Below are positions 1 through 10,606 of a DNA stretch of 20,863 nt, in pieces (position 1 is the stretch's first letter; the number at the start of each line of letters is the position of its first letter). The DNA is taken from NCBI GenBank assembly GCA_027483745.1, contig JAIXTZ010000107.1, positions 1 through 20,863 of the forward strand, written 5' to 3'. Made by a program: the position numbers and the translations under genes. The notes beneath the pieces were generated by a model. It saw only the letters and a list, made by a program, of their open reading frames with translations, was not told the origin of the DNA and did not search any database. Origin of the DNA: Lysobacteraceae bacterium (GTDB lineage: Bacteria > Pseudomonadota > Gammaproteobacteria > Xanthomonadales > Xanthomonadaceae).

Positions 1-1500
1 ATGTCGCCCGCCGACGGCCACGCGAAGATGGACGCGCTGTTCGCCGGCTGCATGAAGGGCCGGACGCTGTACGTCATTCCCTACTGCATGGGCCCGATCG
101 ACTCGCCGCTGTCGCGCTGTGGCGTCGAGATCACCGACTCGCCCTACGTCGTGGCGAACATGCGGATTATGACGCGCATGGGTTCGGCCGCGCTCGCGCG
201 CATCGAGCGCGAGGGCTCGTTCGTGCGCGGCCTGCACTCCACCGGCGAACTCGACCCGGATCGCCGCTTCATCATGCATTTCCCGGAAGAGCTGGCGATC
301 AAGAGCTACGGCTCGGGCTACGGCGGCAACGCGCTGCTCGGCAAGAAGTGCCATGCGCTGCGCATCGCCAGCTACCAGGCCCGCACGGAAGGCTGGATGG
401 CCGAGCACATGCTCATCGTCGGCATCGAGAATCCGCAGGGTGAAACGCATTACGTTGCTGCCGCTTTCCCGAGCGCCTGCGGCAAGACCAACCTCGCCAT
501 GCTGATCCCGCCGCAGGGCTACCGCGAGAAGGGCTGGAAGGTCTGGACGGTCGGCGACGACATCTGCTGGATGCGTCCCGGTGCCGATGGCCGCCTCTAC
601 GCCATCAATCCGGAAGCCGGCTATTTCGGCGTGGCCCCGGGCACGGGTGCCAAGAGCAACCCGAACGCGCTGGCCATGCTGGACCGCAATGCCATCTTCA
701 CCAATGTCGGCGTGACCGCCGACAACCAGCCCTGGTGGGAAGGCCTCGACGACCGCGTGCCGGTCACCGACTGGAAGGGCGAGCCCTTCGACGCGGTCAA
801 AGGCCCAGCCGCGCACCCGAACGCGCGCTTCACTGTGTCGGCCAAGCAGTGCCCGTCCTACTCGCCGAAGGCCGAGGACCCGCAGGGCGTGCCGATCTCG
901 GCCATCGTCTTCGGTGGCCGTCGCGCCTCGCTGGTGCCGCTGGTGTTCGAAGCCCGCGACTGGACGCATGGCGTGCTGGTCGGTGCGGGCATGGCCTCGG
1001 AGACCACCGCTGCCGCGACCGGCGCGGTCGGCGTCGTGCGCCGCGACTCGATGGCGATGAAGCCCTTCTGCGGCTACAACTTCGCCGATTACTTCAGCCA
1101 CTGGCTGAGCTTCGGTGCGAAGGCCGACAAGCTCCCGAAGGTCTTCCACGTCAACTGGTTCCGCAAGGGCAGCGACGGCAAGTTCCTGTGGCCGGGCTTC
1201 GGCGACAACCTGCGCGTGCTCGAGTGGATGCTCAAGCGCTGCGCGGGCAAGGCGGCCGCGGTCGAGACGCCGGTGGGCCTGTTCCCGAAGCGCGAGGACA
1301 TGAACCTCGACGGCCTCAAGCTCAGCGACGAGGCCCGCGAGGTGCTGTTCGGCTACGACCGCGAGGGCTGGAAGGCCGAGATGGCCTCGATCGGCGAATA
1401 CCTCGCCGAGTTCGGACCGCGCCTGCCGGCGGCGCTTGAAGCCGAGCGCCAGCGCGTGGCGGCCGCGTTGGAGGCGGAAGCCAAGAAAGCCGCGGCCTGA
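1..1500 (+). CDS. pckG: Phosphoenolpyruvate carboxykinase (GTP), 3' part
   Basis: This is GTP-dependent PEP carboxykinase, which converts oxaloacetate and GTP to PEP, CO2 and GDP in the cytoplasm, the entry step of gluconeogenesis. The 499 visible residues contain the P-loop [12 protein letters not shown] (about 156-167), the metal-binding kinase-2 motif VGDD (184-187) and the RNAIFTNV block (229-236), all typical of the GTP family rather than the ATP family. GTP enzymes usually have about 600 residues, and the opening residues ([14 protein letters not shown]) match an internal segment of the family. About 100 N-terminal residues are therefore missing because the window begins inside the gene, and the ATG at base 1 is probably an internal methionine. 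The stop is TGA. Two hairpins follow before the next start codon. Identification is secure; the true start is outside the window. Confidence 0.95.
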   Translation: MSPADGHAKMDALFAGCMKGRTLYVIPYCMGPIDSPLSRCGVEITDSPYVVANMRIMTRMGSAALARIEREGSFVRGLHSTGELDPDRRFIMHFPEELAIKSYGSGYGGNALLGKKCHALRIASYQARTEGWMAEHMLIVGIENPQGETHYVAAAFPSACGKTNLAMLIPPQGYREKGWKVWTVGDDICWMRPGADGRLYAINPEAGYFGVAPGTGAKSNPNALAMLDRNAIFTNVGVTADNQPWWEGLDDRVPVTDWKGEPFDAVKGPAAHPNARFTVSAKQCPSYSPKAEDPQGVPISAIVFGGRRASLVPLVFEARDWTHGVLVGAGMASETTAAATGAVGVVRRDSMAMKPFCGYNFADYFSHWLSFGAKADKLPKVFHVNWFRKGSDGKFLWPGFGDNLRVLEWMLKRCAGKAAAVETPVGLFPKREDMNLDGLKLSDEAREVLFGYDREGWKAEMASIGEYLAEFGPRLPAALEAERQRVAAALEAEAKKAAA

Positions 1501-1512
1501 TCCCGCGGCTGT

Positions 1513-1537
1513 GGCGATGCCTTAACCCGGCATCGCC
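1513..1537 (+). terminator. Hairpin downstream of pckG, no T-run
   Basis: A perfect 9-bp inverted repeat (GGCGATGCC at 1513-1521 and GGCATCGCC at 1529-1537) encloses the 7-base loop TTAACCC, 13 bases after the pckG stop. No T-run follows on either strand, so it is a poor intrinsic terminator alone. It may protect the 3' end. Its right arm (1529-1535) could also pair with 1575-1581 in the next stem-loop, so the two structures could be alternatives. The repeat is seen directly; the function is inferred. Confidence 0.45.
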
Positions 1538-1547
1538 CGCCCTCCTC

Positions 1548-1595
1548 AAGGCCTTCATCGCATCGGCTTAAGCTCGATGCCATGAAGGCCTTTTT
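1548..1595 (+). terminator. Intrinsic-terminator-like stem-loop spanning the deacetylase start codon
   Basis: The arms AAGGCCTTCAT (1548-1558) and ATGAAGGCCTT (1582-1592) are perfectly complementary over 11 bp. Inside them, after one C-C mismatch (1559 and 1581), GCATCG (1560-1565) pairs with CGATGC (1575-1580), leaving the loop GCTTAAGCT. The 3' arm runs into five T's (1591-1595), so the whole has the form of a rho-independent terminator for pckG. Unusually, the ATG of the following deacetylase gene (1582-1584) is the start of the 3' arm, so the start codon would be paired in RNA. It may act as a terminator, an attenuator, or a block on translation initiation. Pairing was read from the sequence; activity is not shown. 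Confidence 0.6.
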
Positions 1596-2532
1596 CTGCC
1601 CGACGTTCGAACTGCCGTTGCCGGAAGGCCATGCCTTCCCGATGGCGAAGTACCGCCGGCTCTACCAGCGCGTGCGCGACAACGCCGATCGCTGGGGCGT
1701 GACCTTGCACGAGCCGGTCTCCGCCAGCGACGAGGCGCTCCGCCGCGTCCACTGCCCCGAGTACATCGAGCGCGTCCGCCGCGGCACGCTGAGCCCGCAG
1801 GAGCAGCGGCGCATCGGCTTCCCCTGGTCGGAAGCCATGGCCAAGCGCGCGCGCCGCACCGTGGGCGGCACGATCGCGGCGTTGGAGGCCGCGCTGCGCG
1901 GCGACGGCATCGCCGTGAACCTCGCCGGCGGTACCCACCACGCGGCGTTTGATCGCGGCGGCGGCTACTGCATCTTCAACGACGCCGTGGTCGCGGCGCG
2001 GCATGTCCAAGCGGAAGGGTTGGGGCGGCGGCTGCTGATCGTCGACCTCGACGTGCACCACGGCAACGGCACGGCCGAGCTGGTGGCGGGCGACGACACC
2101 TTGTTCGCCTTCTCGATGCACGACGCGAAGAACTACCCGGCGATCAAGCCGGCCTCCGACCTCGACGTGCCGCTGCCGCCGGGCACCGACGACGCGCGCT
2201 ACCTCGACGTGCTGGCCGCGCACCTGCCGCGCGCGATCGATGCGGCTCGCCCGGATGCGGTGATCTACCTCGCCGGGGCCGATCCCTTCGTTGGTGATCG
2301 CCTCGGGCAACTCGCCCTCACCAAGGCGGGCCTCGCGCAGCGCGACCGTGCCGTGTTCGAGACTTGCTGTCGCCACGGCTTGCCGGTGTCGGTTGCGATG
2401 GCCGGTGGCTACGCGCCGGATGTGGACGACATCGTCGACATCCATGCCGAGACCGTGCGCTTGGCAGCGCGCGCCGCCTGTGCTGCGATGTCCGCATGTG
2501 CCGCGCCGCCCCTCGAATCGCCCTCGGCCTGA
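1582..2532 (+). CDS. Histone deacetylase family (acetoin-utilisation-type) deacetylase
   Basis: This is a zinc-dependent deacetylase of the arginase/HDAC fold. Bacterial members remove acetyl groups from polyamines, small amides or proteins; the substrate cannot be read from sequence. The active-site set is intact. It comprises the His pair in GGTHH (H119-H120), zinc ligands D157 and H159 in VDLDVHHGNGT, D234 in AGADPF, and the transition-state Tyr in GGY (Y277). The length of 316 residues suits a single-domain bacterial enzyme. The ATG at 1582 is preferred over the internal Met at residue 21, because the intervening residues (MKAFFCPTFELPLPEGHAFP) look like the family's usual N-terminus. There is no clear ribosome-binding site, and the start lies inside a stem-loop. 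The last 12 codons overlap the next gene in another frame. Confidence 0.92.
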   Translation: MKAFFCPTFELPLPEGHAFPMAKYRRLYQRVRDNADRWGVTLHEPVSASDEALRRVHCPEYIERVRRGTLSPQEQRRIGFPWSEAMAKRARRTVGGTIAALEAALRGDGIAVNLAGGTHHAAFDRGGGYCIFNDAVVAARHVQAEGLGRRLLIVDLDVHHGNGTAELVAGDDTLFAFSMHDAKNYPAIKPASDLDVPLPPGTDDARYLDVLAAHLPRAIDAARPDAVIYLAGADPFVGDRLGQLALTKAGLAQRDRAVFETCCRHGLPVSVAMAGGYAPDVDDIVDIHAETVRLAARAACAAMSACAAPPLESPSA

Positions 2533-3413
2533 GCCTCCGCTCGGCGTTCGCCTTGGCCTTGGCCGTCCCCGCGTTCGCGGGCGCGGCCACCGTTGCGGAC
2601 ACGCGCCCCATGTCGCCCGCTCAGGTCCTGCACTTTCGGATCGAAGCGGGCGCCGTGGTGGTTCGCCCGGGTGAGGCTGGCACGGTGGCGGTCGACGCCG
2701 GTCTCCTGCCCGGGCAGCGGCTGAGGTGGCGCGAAGTCGCGGATCGCCTCGTGTTGATCGTGGACGATGGAGAGCGCATCAAGCCGCGGCCAGTGGAGGT
2801 GGCCCTGTCGGTGCCGCCCGATGCCGACCTTGTTCTCGGCCTTGGCGATGCATCCCTTCGCCTCACCGGCCTGGAGGGAGGGCGACTCCGGGTCGATGGC
2901 GGTGCCGGAGCCGTCAGTGTCGATGCTGCGATGCGTCAGGTCCATGTGGAAACCCGCGCAGGGGGCATCGAGGTGCAGGGGCGGTCCGAGAACGTTGTCG
3001 CGCGTTCCATCGCAGGCGAGCAGCGGATCGTTGCGGCGTCGGCCACTCGACTGGACGCGGAGAGCGTCAGCGGATCGCTCGATGCCCGGCTGGCGGCGGG
3101 TGGCTCCGTCCGCTTGGCCAGCGTTTCTGGGCCGATCACGTTCCACACGGGGCCGACCGCTGGCCTCGAGGCGCGCTTGGACTCGCTTTCCGGCGCGCTG
3201 GAGCTGCGAGTTCCGGCGGGCGAAGCGCTGGCCGTCCGTGTCCTGCAGGCGCGCGGCGAGGCCGAGTTCCCAGGCACGTTTACGACGGCACCCGATGGCG
3301 TCCTCCGCAATGGCGAGGGCGATGGCGTTGTTCGCGCAACTAGTTTCAGTGGAAACCTTAAAGTCGTCGTCACTGACGATCCGGGGCCAACGGCGCCGGC
3401 CGAACGACCGTAG
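2496..3413 (+). CDS. Secreted DUF4097-type (putative adhesin, beta-helix-like) protein
   Basis: This protein of 305 residues starts with a likely Sec signal peptide: Arg residues near the N-terminus, then a hydrophobic stretch ending in VPAFAGA (cleavage near residue 30). The mature part consists of short repeating beta-strand units with Gly/Ser turns, such as GRLRVDGGAGAVSVDA, SVSGSLDARLAAGGSV and SLSGALELRVPAG. This is the pattern of the DUF4097/putative-adhesin family, thought to form a right-handed beta-solenoid. No enzymatic role is known or visible. The ATG at 2496 is chosen because it directly precedes the signal peptide; a longer reading from 2364 would lie entirely inside the deacetylase gene. 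The resulting 37-base overlap suggests translational coupling. Codon use looks less strongly biased than in the receptor gene that follows. Family assignment is by pattern and moderately sure. Confidence 0.75.
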   Translation: MCRAAPRIALGLSLRSAFALALAVPAFAGAATVADTRPMSPAQVLHFRIEAGAVVVRPGEAGTVAVDAGLLPGQRLRWREVADRLVLIVDDGERIKPRPVEVALSVPPDADLVLGLGDASLRLTGLEGGRLRVDGGAGAVSVDAAMRQVHVETRAGGIEVQGRSENVVARSIAGEQRIVAASATRLDAESVSGSLDARLAAGGSVRLASVSGPITFHTGPTAGLEARLDSLSGALELRVPAGEALAVRVLQARGEAEFPGTFTTAPDGVLRNGEGDGVVRATSFSGNLKVVVTDDPGPTAPAERP

Positions 3414-3471
3414 CACCGGGCCCTCAGGCGGGGGGCAGGCCCAGCGATCCGCTCGCGCTGCAGGGCAGCAT

Positions 3472-3499
3472 TTGCCCGCCCTTAATATTGCGTTATCCT
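3472..3499 (+). promoter_or_regulatory. Possible sigma-70 promoter of the TonB-dependent receptor gene
   Basis: An AT-rich patch stands out in the GC-rich 168-base gap before the receptor. TTGCCC (3472-3477) as the -35 and TATCCT (3494-3499) as the -10 are separated by 16 bases and each match the consensus at 4 of 6 positions. The start codon lies about 80 bases downstream, leaving room for a leader. An overlapping TAATAT at 3483-3488 is an alternative -10. This is a pattern match only. Confidence 0.35.
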
Positions 3500-3568
3500 C
3501 GGGACAGCGCGCCGACCAGCCCACCGGTGACGCGCGCACCACTGGACTCCCGAGTCCTCCTGATCCTT

Positions 3569-3572
3569 GGAG
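3569..3572 (+). promoter_or_regulatory. Ribosome-binding site deciding the TonB receptor start
   Basis: GGAG at 3569-3572 lies 9 bases before the ATG at 3582. This supports starting at MSNITQ rather than at the in-frame TTG at 3567, which overlaps the site itself. Confidence 0.7.
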
Positions 3573-3581
3573 AAAATCTAC

Positions 3582-6542
<2,961 letters not shown>

Positions 6543-6565
6543 TCGATCCGCGTCACGCGTCATGG

Positions 6566-6595
6566 AAACCCGCCGTCGAAAGACGGCGGGTTTTT
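6566..6595 (+). terminator. Rho-independent terminator of the TonB receptor gene
   Basis: The arms CCCGCCGTC (6569-6577) and GACGGCGGG (6582-6590) form a perfect 9-bp stem with a stable GAAA tetraloop, followed by TTTTTCTTT. The three A's at 6566-6568 can extend the stem into the T-run. It lies 24 bases after the receptor stop. The remaining gap to 6756 shows no gene; a short GC hairpin (6727-6741) lies just beyond the end of the convergent minus-strand gene. Confidence 0.93.
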
Positions 6596-6756
6596 CTTTG
6601 CCCGCCAGAAATCTCGAAGGTCTCGAAGGCGGGGCGGCGGACAAGGCGATGTGCGACCGCCCCGGGGCAGGGCAGGAGGCAAAGGGTTTCGGAGGGTGCC
6701 GCTTCGACGCCCGTGCCGGCCGTCATCGCCGCGGTGCGGCGCGCCTTACCGGCGGA

Positions 6757-7713
6757 TCAGAGGTCCTGCTGGTAGCGGACGTAGGGCACGCGGCCCTCTT
6801 CGCGCTCGTCGGCCTTGGCGCGCGGTGCGACCGGGTTCTCGCCGGTGCTCATCAGGTTCTGCGCGCCGACAGTCAGGCGGCCGGACCACGGGGTGCGCCA
6901 GGTCAGGCCGAGGCCGAGGGTGCCGTAGCTTTCGCGCTCGCCCGGAACGCGGACGACGCGGCCGACCACTTCGCCACCGATCGCGCCGTAGCCGCCGCCC
7001 ACGCTCAGTGTGCGGCTGTTCCAGCGCGGCGCGACGCCGCCGAGCAGCATGCTGTTGGCGGGCAGAAGGCGCGCGCGGGCGACGCTGCCGCCGAGGCGGA
7101 TCCAGCCTTGCTCGCCGATCTTGAGATCACCGACGATGCCGAGGTCGTTCTGTTCGACGCCCACACCCGGCAGGCCGGCGAGCGGCGCGAGTTCCGGCGT
7201 GGCGAGGGAGAGCGAGGTGCCCGGAAGCAGGCTGTCCGCGCTGCTGCGGCGGATCGAGCTGAAGCCCGTCCAGTCGCTGCGCCCGATGCGGGTGCCCAGT
7301 TGGGCGGTGAGCTGGCCGTTCGCCGGGGCCGCGGGTCGCGCCAACTGGGTGACGAGGCAATGATCGTCGAGGGTGCCGGCGTCACCGCCACCATCGCCGG
7401 CATCGCCGCACAGCAGGCCATAGCGCGGCTCGGCGCTCGCCGAAAGGCCGGCCGTCAGGCTGCCGTCGCGGTGCGACCAGCGGGTGCCCAGTGAGGCGGC
7501 GGCGCTGTCATGGCCCGGCAAGGTCGACGTGTCGATCCAGAGCACGGCCTGCAGTTCGCCGCTGTCGCGGTTCCAGACCGGCACCGGCATCGAGGACGGG
7601 TCCATCGAGGTTGCGGCGGGTGGCGTCGGCACCGCATCGACCGCCTGCGCCGCAACGCCTGCGCTGGACAGCGCAAGGGCGGCGGCGAGAGCGATGGCGA
7701 GCGTGGTGCGCAT
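6757..7713 (-). CDS. Exported protein of unknown function, possibly outer-membrane beta-barrel
   Basis: I do not recognise a named family. The 318 residues start with a clear Sec signal peptide: MRTT, a hydrophobic run to about residue 20, and VAAQA as the cleavage region at 20-24. The mature protein alternates short strand-like segments with Gly/Ser/Asp turns, such as GSLTAGLSASAEPRYGLL, GWIRLGGSVARARLL and YGTLGLGLTWRTPW, with no further hydrophobic helix. The C-terminal part (GRLTVGAQNLMSTG, then VPYVRYQQDL) resembles the last strands of outer-membrane barrels, although it ends in Leu rather than Phe. Two cysteines only (C102 and C119) flank a Gly/Asp-rich loop and could form a disulphide. 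An outer-membrane or periplasmic location is inferred. The gene is convergent with the TonB receptor and separated from hslO by 129 bases, so it may have its own promoter. Confidence 0.7.
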   Translation of the reverse strand: MRTTLAIALAAALALSSAGVAAQAVDAVPTPPAATSMDPSSMPVPVWNRDSGELQAVLWIDTSTLPGHDSAAASLGTRWSHRDGSLTAGLSASAEPRYGLLCGDAGDGGGDAGTLDDHCLVTQLARPAAPANGQLTAQLGTRIGRSDWTGFSSIRRSSADSLLPGTSLSLATPELAPLAGLPGVGVEQNDLGIVGDLKIGEQGWIRLGGSVARARLLPANSMLLGGVAPRWNSRTLSVGGGYGAIGGEVVGRVVRVPGERESYGTLGLGLTWRTPWSGRLTVGAQNLMSTGENPVAPRAKADEREEGRVPYVRYQQDL

Positions 7714-7760
7714 GCGAAGGTCGGACTATCGACCGGGCAAGGAGTTCCCGGCCGCGCAGG

Positions 7761-7789
7761 GTATCACTTTACGCACTTTTAACAACAGT
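7761..7789 (-). promoter_or_regulatory. AT-rich island with direct repeat upstream of the exported protein
   Basis: Read on the minus strand, this stretch contains GTTAAAAGTG, then C, then GTAAAGTG, a near direct repeat in phase with one helical turn, ending in GATAC. It is the most AT-rich spot in the intergenic region and lies about 50-75 bases upstream of the start codon at 7713. It could be a promoter with an operator-like repeat, but no convincing spaced -35/-10 pair is seen. Confidence 0.35.
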
Positions 7790-7842
7790 GCCGCCGCCCT
7801 CGGTTCGAGGTTCGCGGTGCCCCAGCGCCCCGCGTGGCCTGC

Positions 7843-8733
7843 CTACTGCAGGCCCTTCGGTCCGCTGACGTTGGCCTGGGCCTGGGGGGTGAACAGGGCG
7901 CTGATCGCTTCCTTCGCCAACCGGTATTCCTTGCCGCAGAACTCGCAGTGGATCTGCGCCTCACCGCTCTCGGCGGCGGCCAAGGCCTCGGTTTCGCCGA
8001 GGCCGCGCAGCATGTCCTCCACCCGGGCCTGCGAGCAGGAGCAGGCGAAGCGCAGGGGCTGATCCGACAGAAGCCGCACGCCGTCCTCGTGGAACAGGCG
8101 CCAGAGCAGGTCGGTGTCGGGTCCAGCCAGCAACTCGGCCGTGCCGAGGGTGCCGAACAGGGCCTCGACGCGGGCCCAGCCGTCGCCCTCGCGATCGGCG
8201 TCGGGGAGCAACTGCAGCAACAGGCCCGCCGCGCGCGACCCGTCGGCGGCCAGCAGCAGGGCCGTGGGCAACTGCTCGGATTGGCGGAAGTAGGCGGTCA
8301 GCGCCTCGGACAGGGTGTCCTCCCGCAGCCCGACGAGGCCCTGGTAGCGCTGCACCTCGCGCTGGCCGGGCGGCAGGGTTTCGATGGTGATGGCCAGCAT
8401 CGAGCCCTCGCCGAAATCGCGGGGGCCGAGCACGGCCGGCAGGTCGCCCTCGTGGCGGGCGAGGCCGCGCAGCGTGCCCTGCGAGGTGCACTCCGCGAAC
8501 AGGGTGCGCAGGGCGCCGGTGCCACGCAGCTGCAAGCTCAGACGGCCGTCCACCTTGACGTGTCCGCAGAACAGCGCTGCGGCGGCGGCGGCCTCGCCCA
8601 GCAGGTGTCCGACGGCTTCGGGGTACTCGGCGCGCGCGCGGATCTCCTGCCAGGTGGCATCGAGGCTGACGAGCACGCCGCGGACGCCGGTGTCTTCGAT
8701 CAGGAAACGGGTGAGGGTGTCGGGATTCGCCAT
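7843..8733 (-). CDS. hslO: Redox-regulated molecular chaperone Hsp33
   Basis: Hsp33 is a cytoplasmic holdase chaperone that is switched on by oxidative unfolding. Its 296 residues carry the N-terminal Hsp33 fold and the C-terminal zinc-binding redox switch, with CSC at 231-233 and CEFC at 263-266. This is the CxC-X(27-32)-CxxC arrangement of four zinc-ligating cysteines that form disulphides on oxidation. The ATG at 8733 ([14 protein letters not shown]) is chosen because upstream in-frame codons run into the divergent mtgA gene and lack family resemblance. It is divergent from mtgA with 84 bases between the starts; that gap holds a small dyad (GGCGT, CGGG, ACGCC at 8751-8764) but no promoter I can name. 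Length and motifs are normal for the family. Confidence 0.96.
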   Translation of the reverse strand: MANPDTLTRFLIEDTGVRGVLVSLDATWQEIRARAEYPEAVGHLLGEAAAAAALFCGHVKVDGRLSLQLRGTGALRTLFAECTSQGTLRGLARHEGDLPAVLGPRDFGEGSMLAITIETLPPGQREVQRYQGLVGLREDTLSEALTAYFRQSEQLPTALLLAADGSRAAGLLLQLLPDADREGDGWARVEALFGTLGTAELLAGPDTDLLWRLFHEDGVRLLSDQPLRFACSCSQARVEDMLRGLGETEALAAAESGEAQIHCEFCGKEYRLAKEAISALFTPQAQANVSGPKGLQ

Positions 8734-8817
8734 CGGTGCATGGACAGCGCGGCGTCGGGACGCCACGCTTCGCGCTCGGTCGGATTCGGGGATGCGAATG
8801 GTAGCGCGGGGGCGGCG

Positions 8818-9588
8818 ATGAGGCGGAACGCACGGCGCGGCGGACGACGGGGATGGCGCGCCTGGCTGTTCCGGATCGCGTGGGGCGCACCGCTGTTGTT
8901 CGTCGCGGTGACGGCCCTGCAGGTGCTGGCCCTGCGGATCATCGACCCGCCGACCAGCGCCTTCATGCTCGACCGCCAGTGGCAGGCCTTCGGGAGCGAC
9001 GAGGCCGGTTTCACCTTGCGCTACGAGTGGGTGGACTGGGATGCGCTCTCGCCCGAGCTTCCGATCGCGCTCGTGGCGGCGGAGGACCAGCAGTTCCCGT
9101 CGCACGCCGGCTTCGATCTGGCCGCCATCGACAAAGCGCTGGAAAACAACGCGCGTGGGCGGCCGGTGCGCGGCGCCAGCACCATCAGCCAGCAGGTGGC
9201 GAAGAACCTGTTCCTCTGGGACGGTCGCAGCTGGCTGCGCAAGGGGCTGGAAGCCTGGTACACGCTGCTCATCGAGCTGTTCTGGCCGAAGCAGCGCATC
9301 CTTGAGGTCTACGCCAACATCGCCGAGTTCGGCGATGGCGTGTATGGCGCGGAAGCCGCTGCGCAGCGCTATTTCGGCAAGCCGGCGAAGCGCCTCTCGG
9401 CGGCCGAGAGCGCCCGGCTCGCCGCCGTGCTGCCCAGCCCGAAGCGCTACAGCGTGCGGGCGCCGGGCCCTTACGTGCAGCGCCGTGCGGCGTGGATCGC
9501 CCGGCAGGCGCGCAACCTCGACGGGCCGCGGTATCTCATGGCCTGCTGCGGCGTGCCCGGCGTCGACCCCGCTAAGCTGGAGCGATGA
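8818..9588 (+). CDS. mtgA: Monofunctional biosynthetic peptidoglycan transglycosylase
   Basis: MtgA polymerises lipid II into glycan strands at the periplasmic face of the inner membrane. The 256 residues comprise a basic N-terminus, one membrane anchor (about 18-42) and a GT51 domain. Its hallmarks are [14 protein letters not shown] (87-100, catalytic Glu at 89), [14 protein letters not shown] (119-132) and [20 protein letters not shown] (158-177). There is no penicillin-binding domain, so it is the monofunctional type. The ATG at 8818 follows a weak GGGGGC and precedes the arginine-rich start; longer in-frame readings lie antisense to hslO and are artefacts. Its stop overlaps the start of the glycosyltransferase gene by four bases (ATGA), implying coupled translation. 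Size and motifs are typical. Confidence 0.95.
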   Translation: MRRNARRGGRRGWRAWLFRIAWGAPLLFVAVTALQVLALRIIDPPTSAFMLDRQWQAFGSDEAGFTLRYEWVDWDALSPELPIALVAAEDQQFPSHAGFDLAAIDKALENNARGRPVRGASTISQQVAKNLFLWDGRSWLRKGLEAWYTLLIELFWPKQRILEVYANIAEFGDGVYGAEAAAQRYFGKPAKRLSAAESARLAAVLPSPKRYSVRAPGPYVQRRAAWIARQARNLDGPRYLMACCGVPGVDPAKLER

Positions 9589-10532
9589 TGCCGACCGTCG
9601 ATCTCGTCCTGCTGGTCGCCGCCCACAACGAAGAGGCGGCGCTGCCGGCCATGCACCCGCGCCTGCTCGCGGTGGCCGAAGCGCTGGGGCCGGGCGTGCG
9701 CGTGATGTACGTCGATGACGGCAGCCGCGACGGGACGTGGGCCCTGCTGTCGGACTTCGTCGCCGCTTGCCCCGAGCGCGTCGGCGCCCTGCGGCTGTCG
9801 CGGAATTTCGGCAAGGAGCTGGCCCTCACCGCGGGCCTCGACCACGTGCCGCCCGGCGCGGCCGTGGTGGTGCTGGACGCGGACGGCCAGGATCCGCCCG
9901 AACTCGTGCCGGCCATGGTCGCGCGGTGGCGGGCCGGGGCCGAAGTGGTGTTCGGACGGCGCTCCGAACGCCACGGCGAGCCGCTGATCAAGCGGGCCAC
10001 CGCGGCCGCGTTCTATCGCGTCATCAACGCCCTGTCCGACACCCCGATTCCTCGTGACACCGGCGATTTCCGCCTGATCGGCCCGCGCGCCGTCGAGGCC
10101 CTGCGCGGCCTGCGCGAGCGGCAGCGCTTCATGAAGGGCCTGTTCGCCTGGGTGGGCTTCCGTGCCGAGGCCTTCGATTACGAACGCGCGCCGCGCGTCG
10201 CCGGGGCCAGCAAGTTCAACTACTGGCGGCTGTGGAACCTCGCGATCGAGGGGATCACCGGCTTCTCGACGGTGCCGCTGCGGGCCGCGACCTATATCGG
10301 GCTGGCCAGTTCTCTGGCCGCCTTCGCCTTCGGCGTATGGATCGTCGTCCGGACCCTCCTCTGGGGCGACCCGGTGGCCGGCTGGCCCAGCCTGATGGTC
10401 GTCATCGCCCTGTTGGGCGGCCTGCAGCTCATGGCGCTCGGCATCATCGGTGAATACCTCGGCCGGCTGTACCTGGAAGCCAAACAGCGGCCGCTGTACA
10501 TCGTCGACGAGTCGCGTCTCCCGGTCTCCTGA
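9585..10532 (+). CDS. GT2 glycosyltransferase, polyprenyl-phosphate (DPM1/GtrB-like) type
   Basis: This membrane-anchored family 2 glycosyltransferase probably moves a sugar from a nucleotide donor to polyprenyl phosphate. The 315 residues have a GT-A domain with VDDGSRDGT (43-51), the metal-binding DAD (98-100) in [10 protein letters not shown], and the RDTGDFRL block (157-164). Two C-terminal membrane segments follow (about 234-256 and 267-290). This is the layout of bactoprenol glucosyltransferases and dolichol-phosphate-mannose-synthase-like enzymes. Donor sugar and final acceptor cannot be inferred. There are two possible starts, ATG at 9585 and ATG at 9588; the first gives a four-base overlap with mtgA. 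No flippase gene adjoins it, unlike classical gtrABC clusters. The pairing with mtgA suggests a cell-envelope role. Confidence 0.88.
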   Translation: MMPTVDLVLLVAAHNEEAALPAMHPRLLAVAEALGPGVRVMYVDDGSRDGTWALLSDFVAACPERVGALRLSRNFGKELALTAGLDHVPPGAAVVVLDADGQDPPELVPAMVARWRAGAEVVFGRRSERHGEPLIKRATAAAFYRVINALSDTPIPRDTGDFRLIGPRAVEALRGLRERQRFMKGLFAWVGFRAEAFDYERAPRVAGASKFNYWRLWNLAIEGITGFSTVPLRAATYIGLASSLAAFAFGVWIVVRTLLWGDPVAGWPSLMVVIALLGGLQLMALGIIGEYLGRLYLEAKQRPLYIVDESRLPVS

Positions 10533-10550
10533 GCCCCGCGCCGACGCGGC

Positions 10551-10578
10551 TTGAGCGCGCGCCTCGCGGGGGTATGAT
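10551..10578 (+). promoter_or_regulatory. Probable sigma-70 promoter of the CBS-pair gene
   Basis: TTGAGC (10551-10556) and TATGAT (10573-10578) are separated by 16 bases. The -10 matches the consensus at five of six positions and the -35 at four. A transcript would start near 10585, just before the GGGAGG ribosome-binding site at 10594-10599. The -10 includes the ATG at 10574, which argues against that ATG being the translation start. Confidence 0.55.
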
Positions 10579-10593
10579 CGGCCCATCCACGAC

Positions 10594-10599
10594 GGGAGG
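10594..10599 (+). promoter_or_regulatory. Ribosome-binding site of the CBS-pair gene
   Basis: GGGAGG lies 7 bases before the ATG at 10607 and selects it over the in-frame ATG at 10574. Confidence 0.75.
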
Positions 10600-10606
10600 C
10601 AGGACG

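Noticed and set aside
1..1500. A genuinely N-terminally truncated PEP carboxykinase starting at base 1.
   Set aside because: The window edge explains the missing residues, and an internal Met at the family's matching position is more likely than a real start.
3567..3581. TTG at 3567 as the TonB receptor start.
   Set aside because: It overlaps the GGAG ribosome-binding site; the ATG at 3582 has correct spacing and gives a normal signal peptide.
7834..8817. A long in-frame extension of mtgA upstream of 8818.
   Set aside because: It lies antisense to hslO, whose zinc-cysteine motifs are intact, and MtgA already has its normal length and membrane anchor from 8818.
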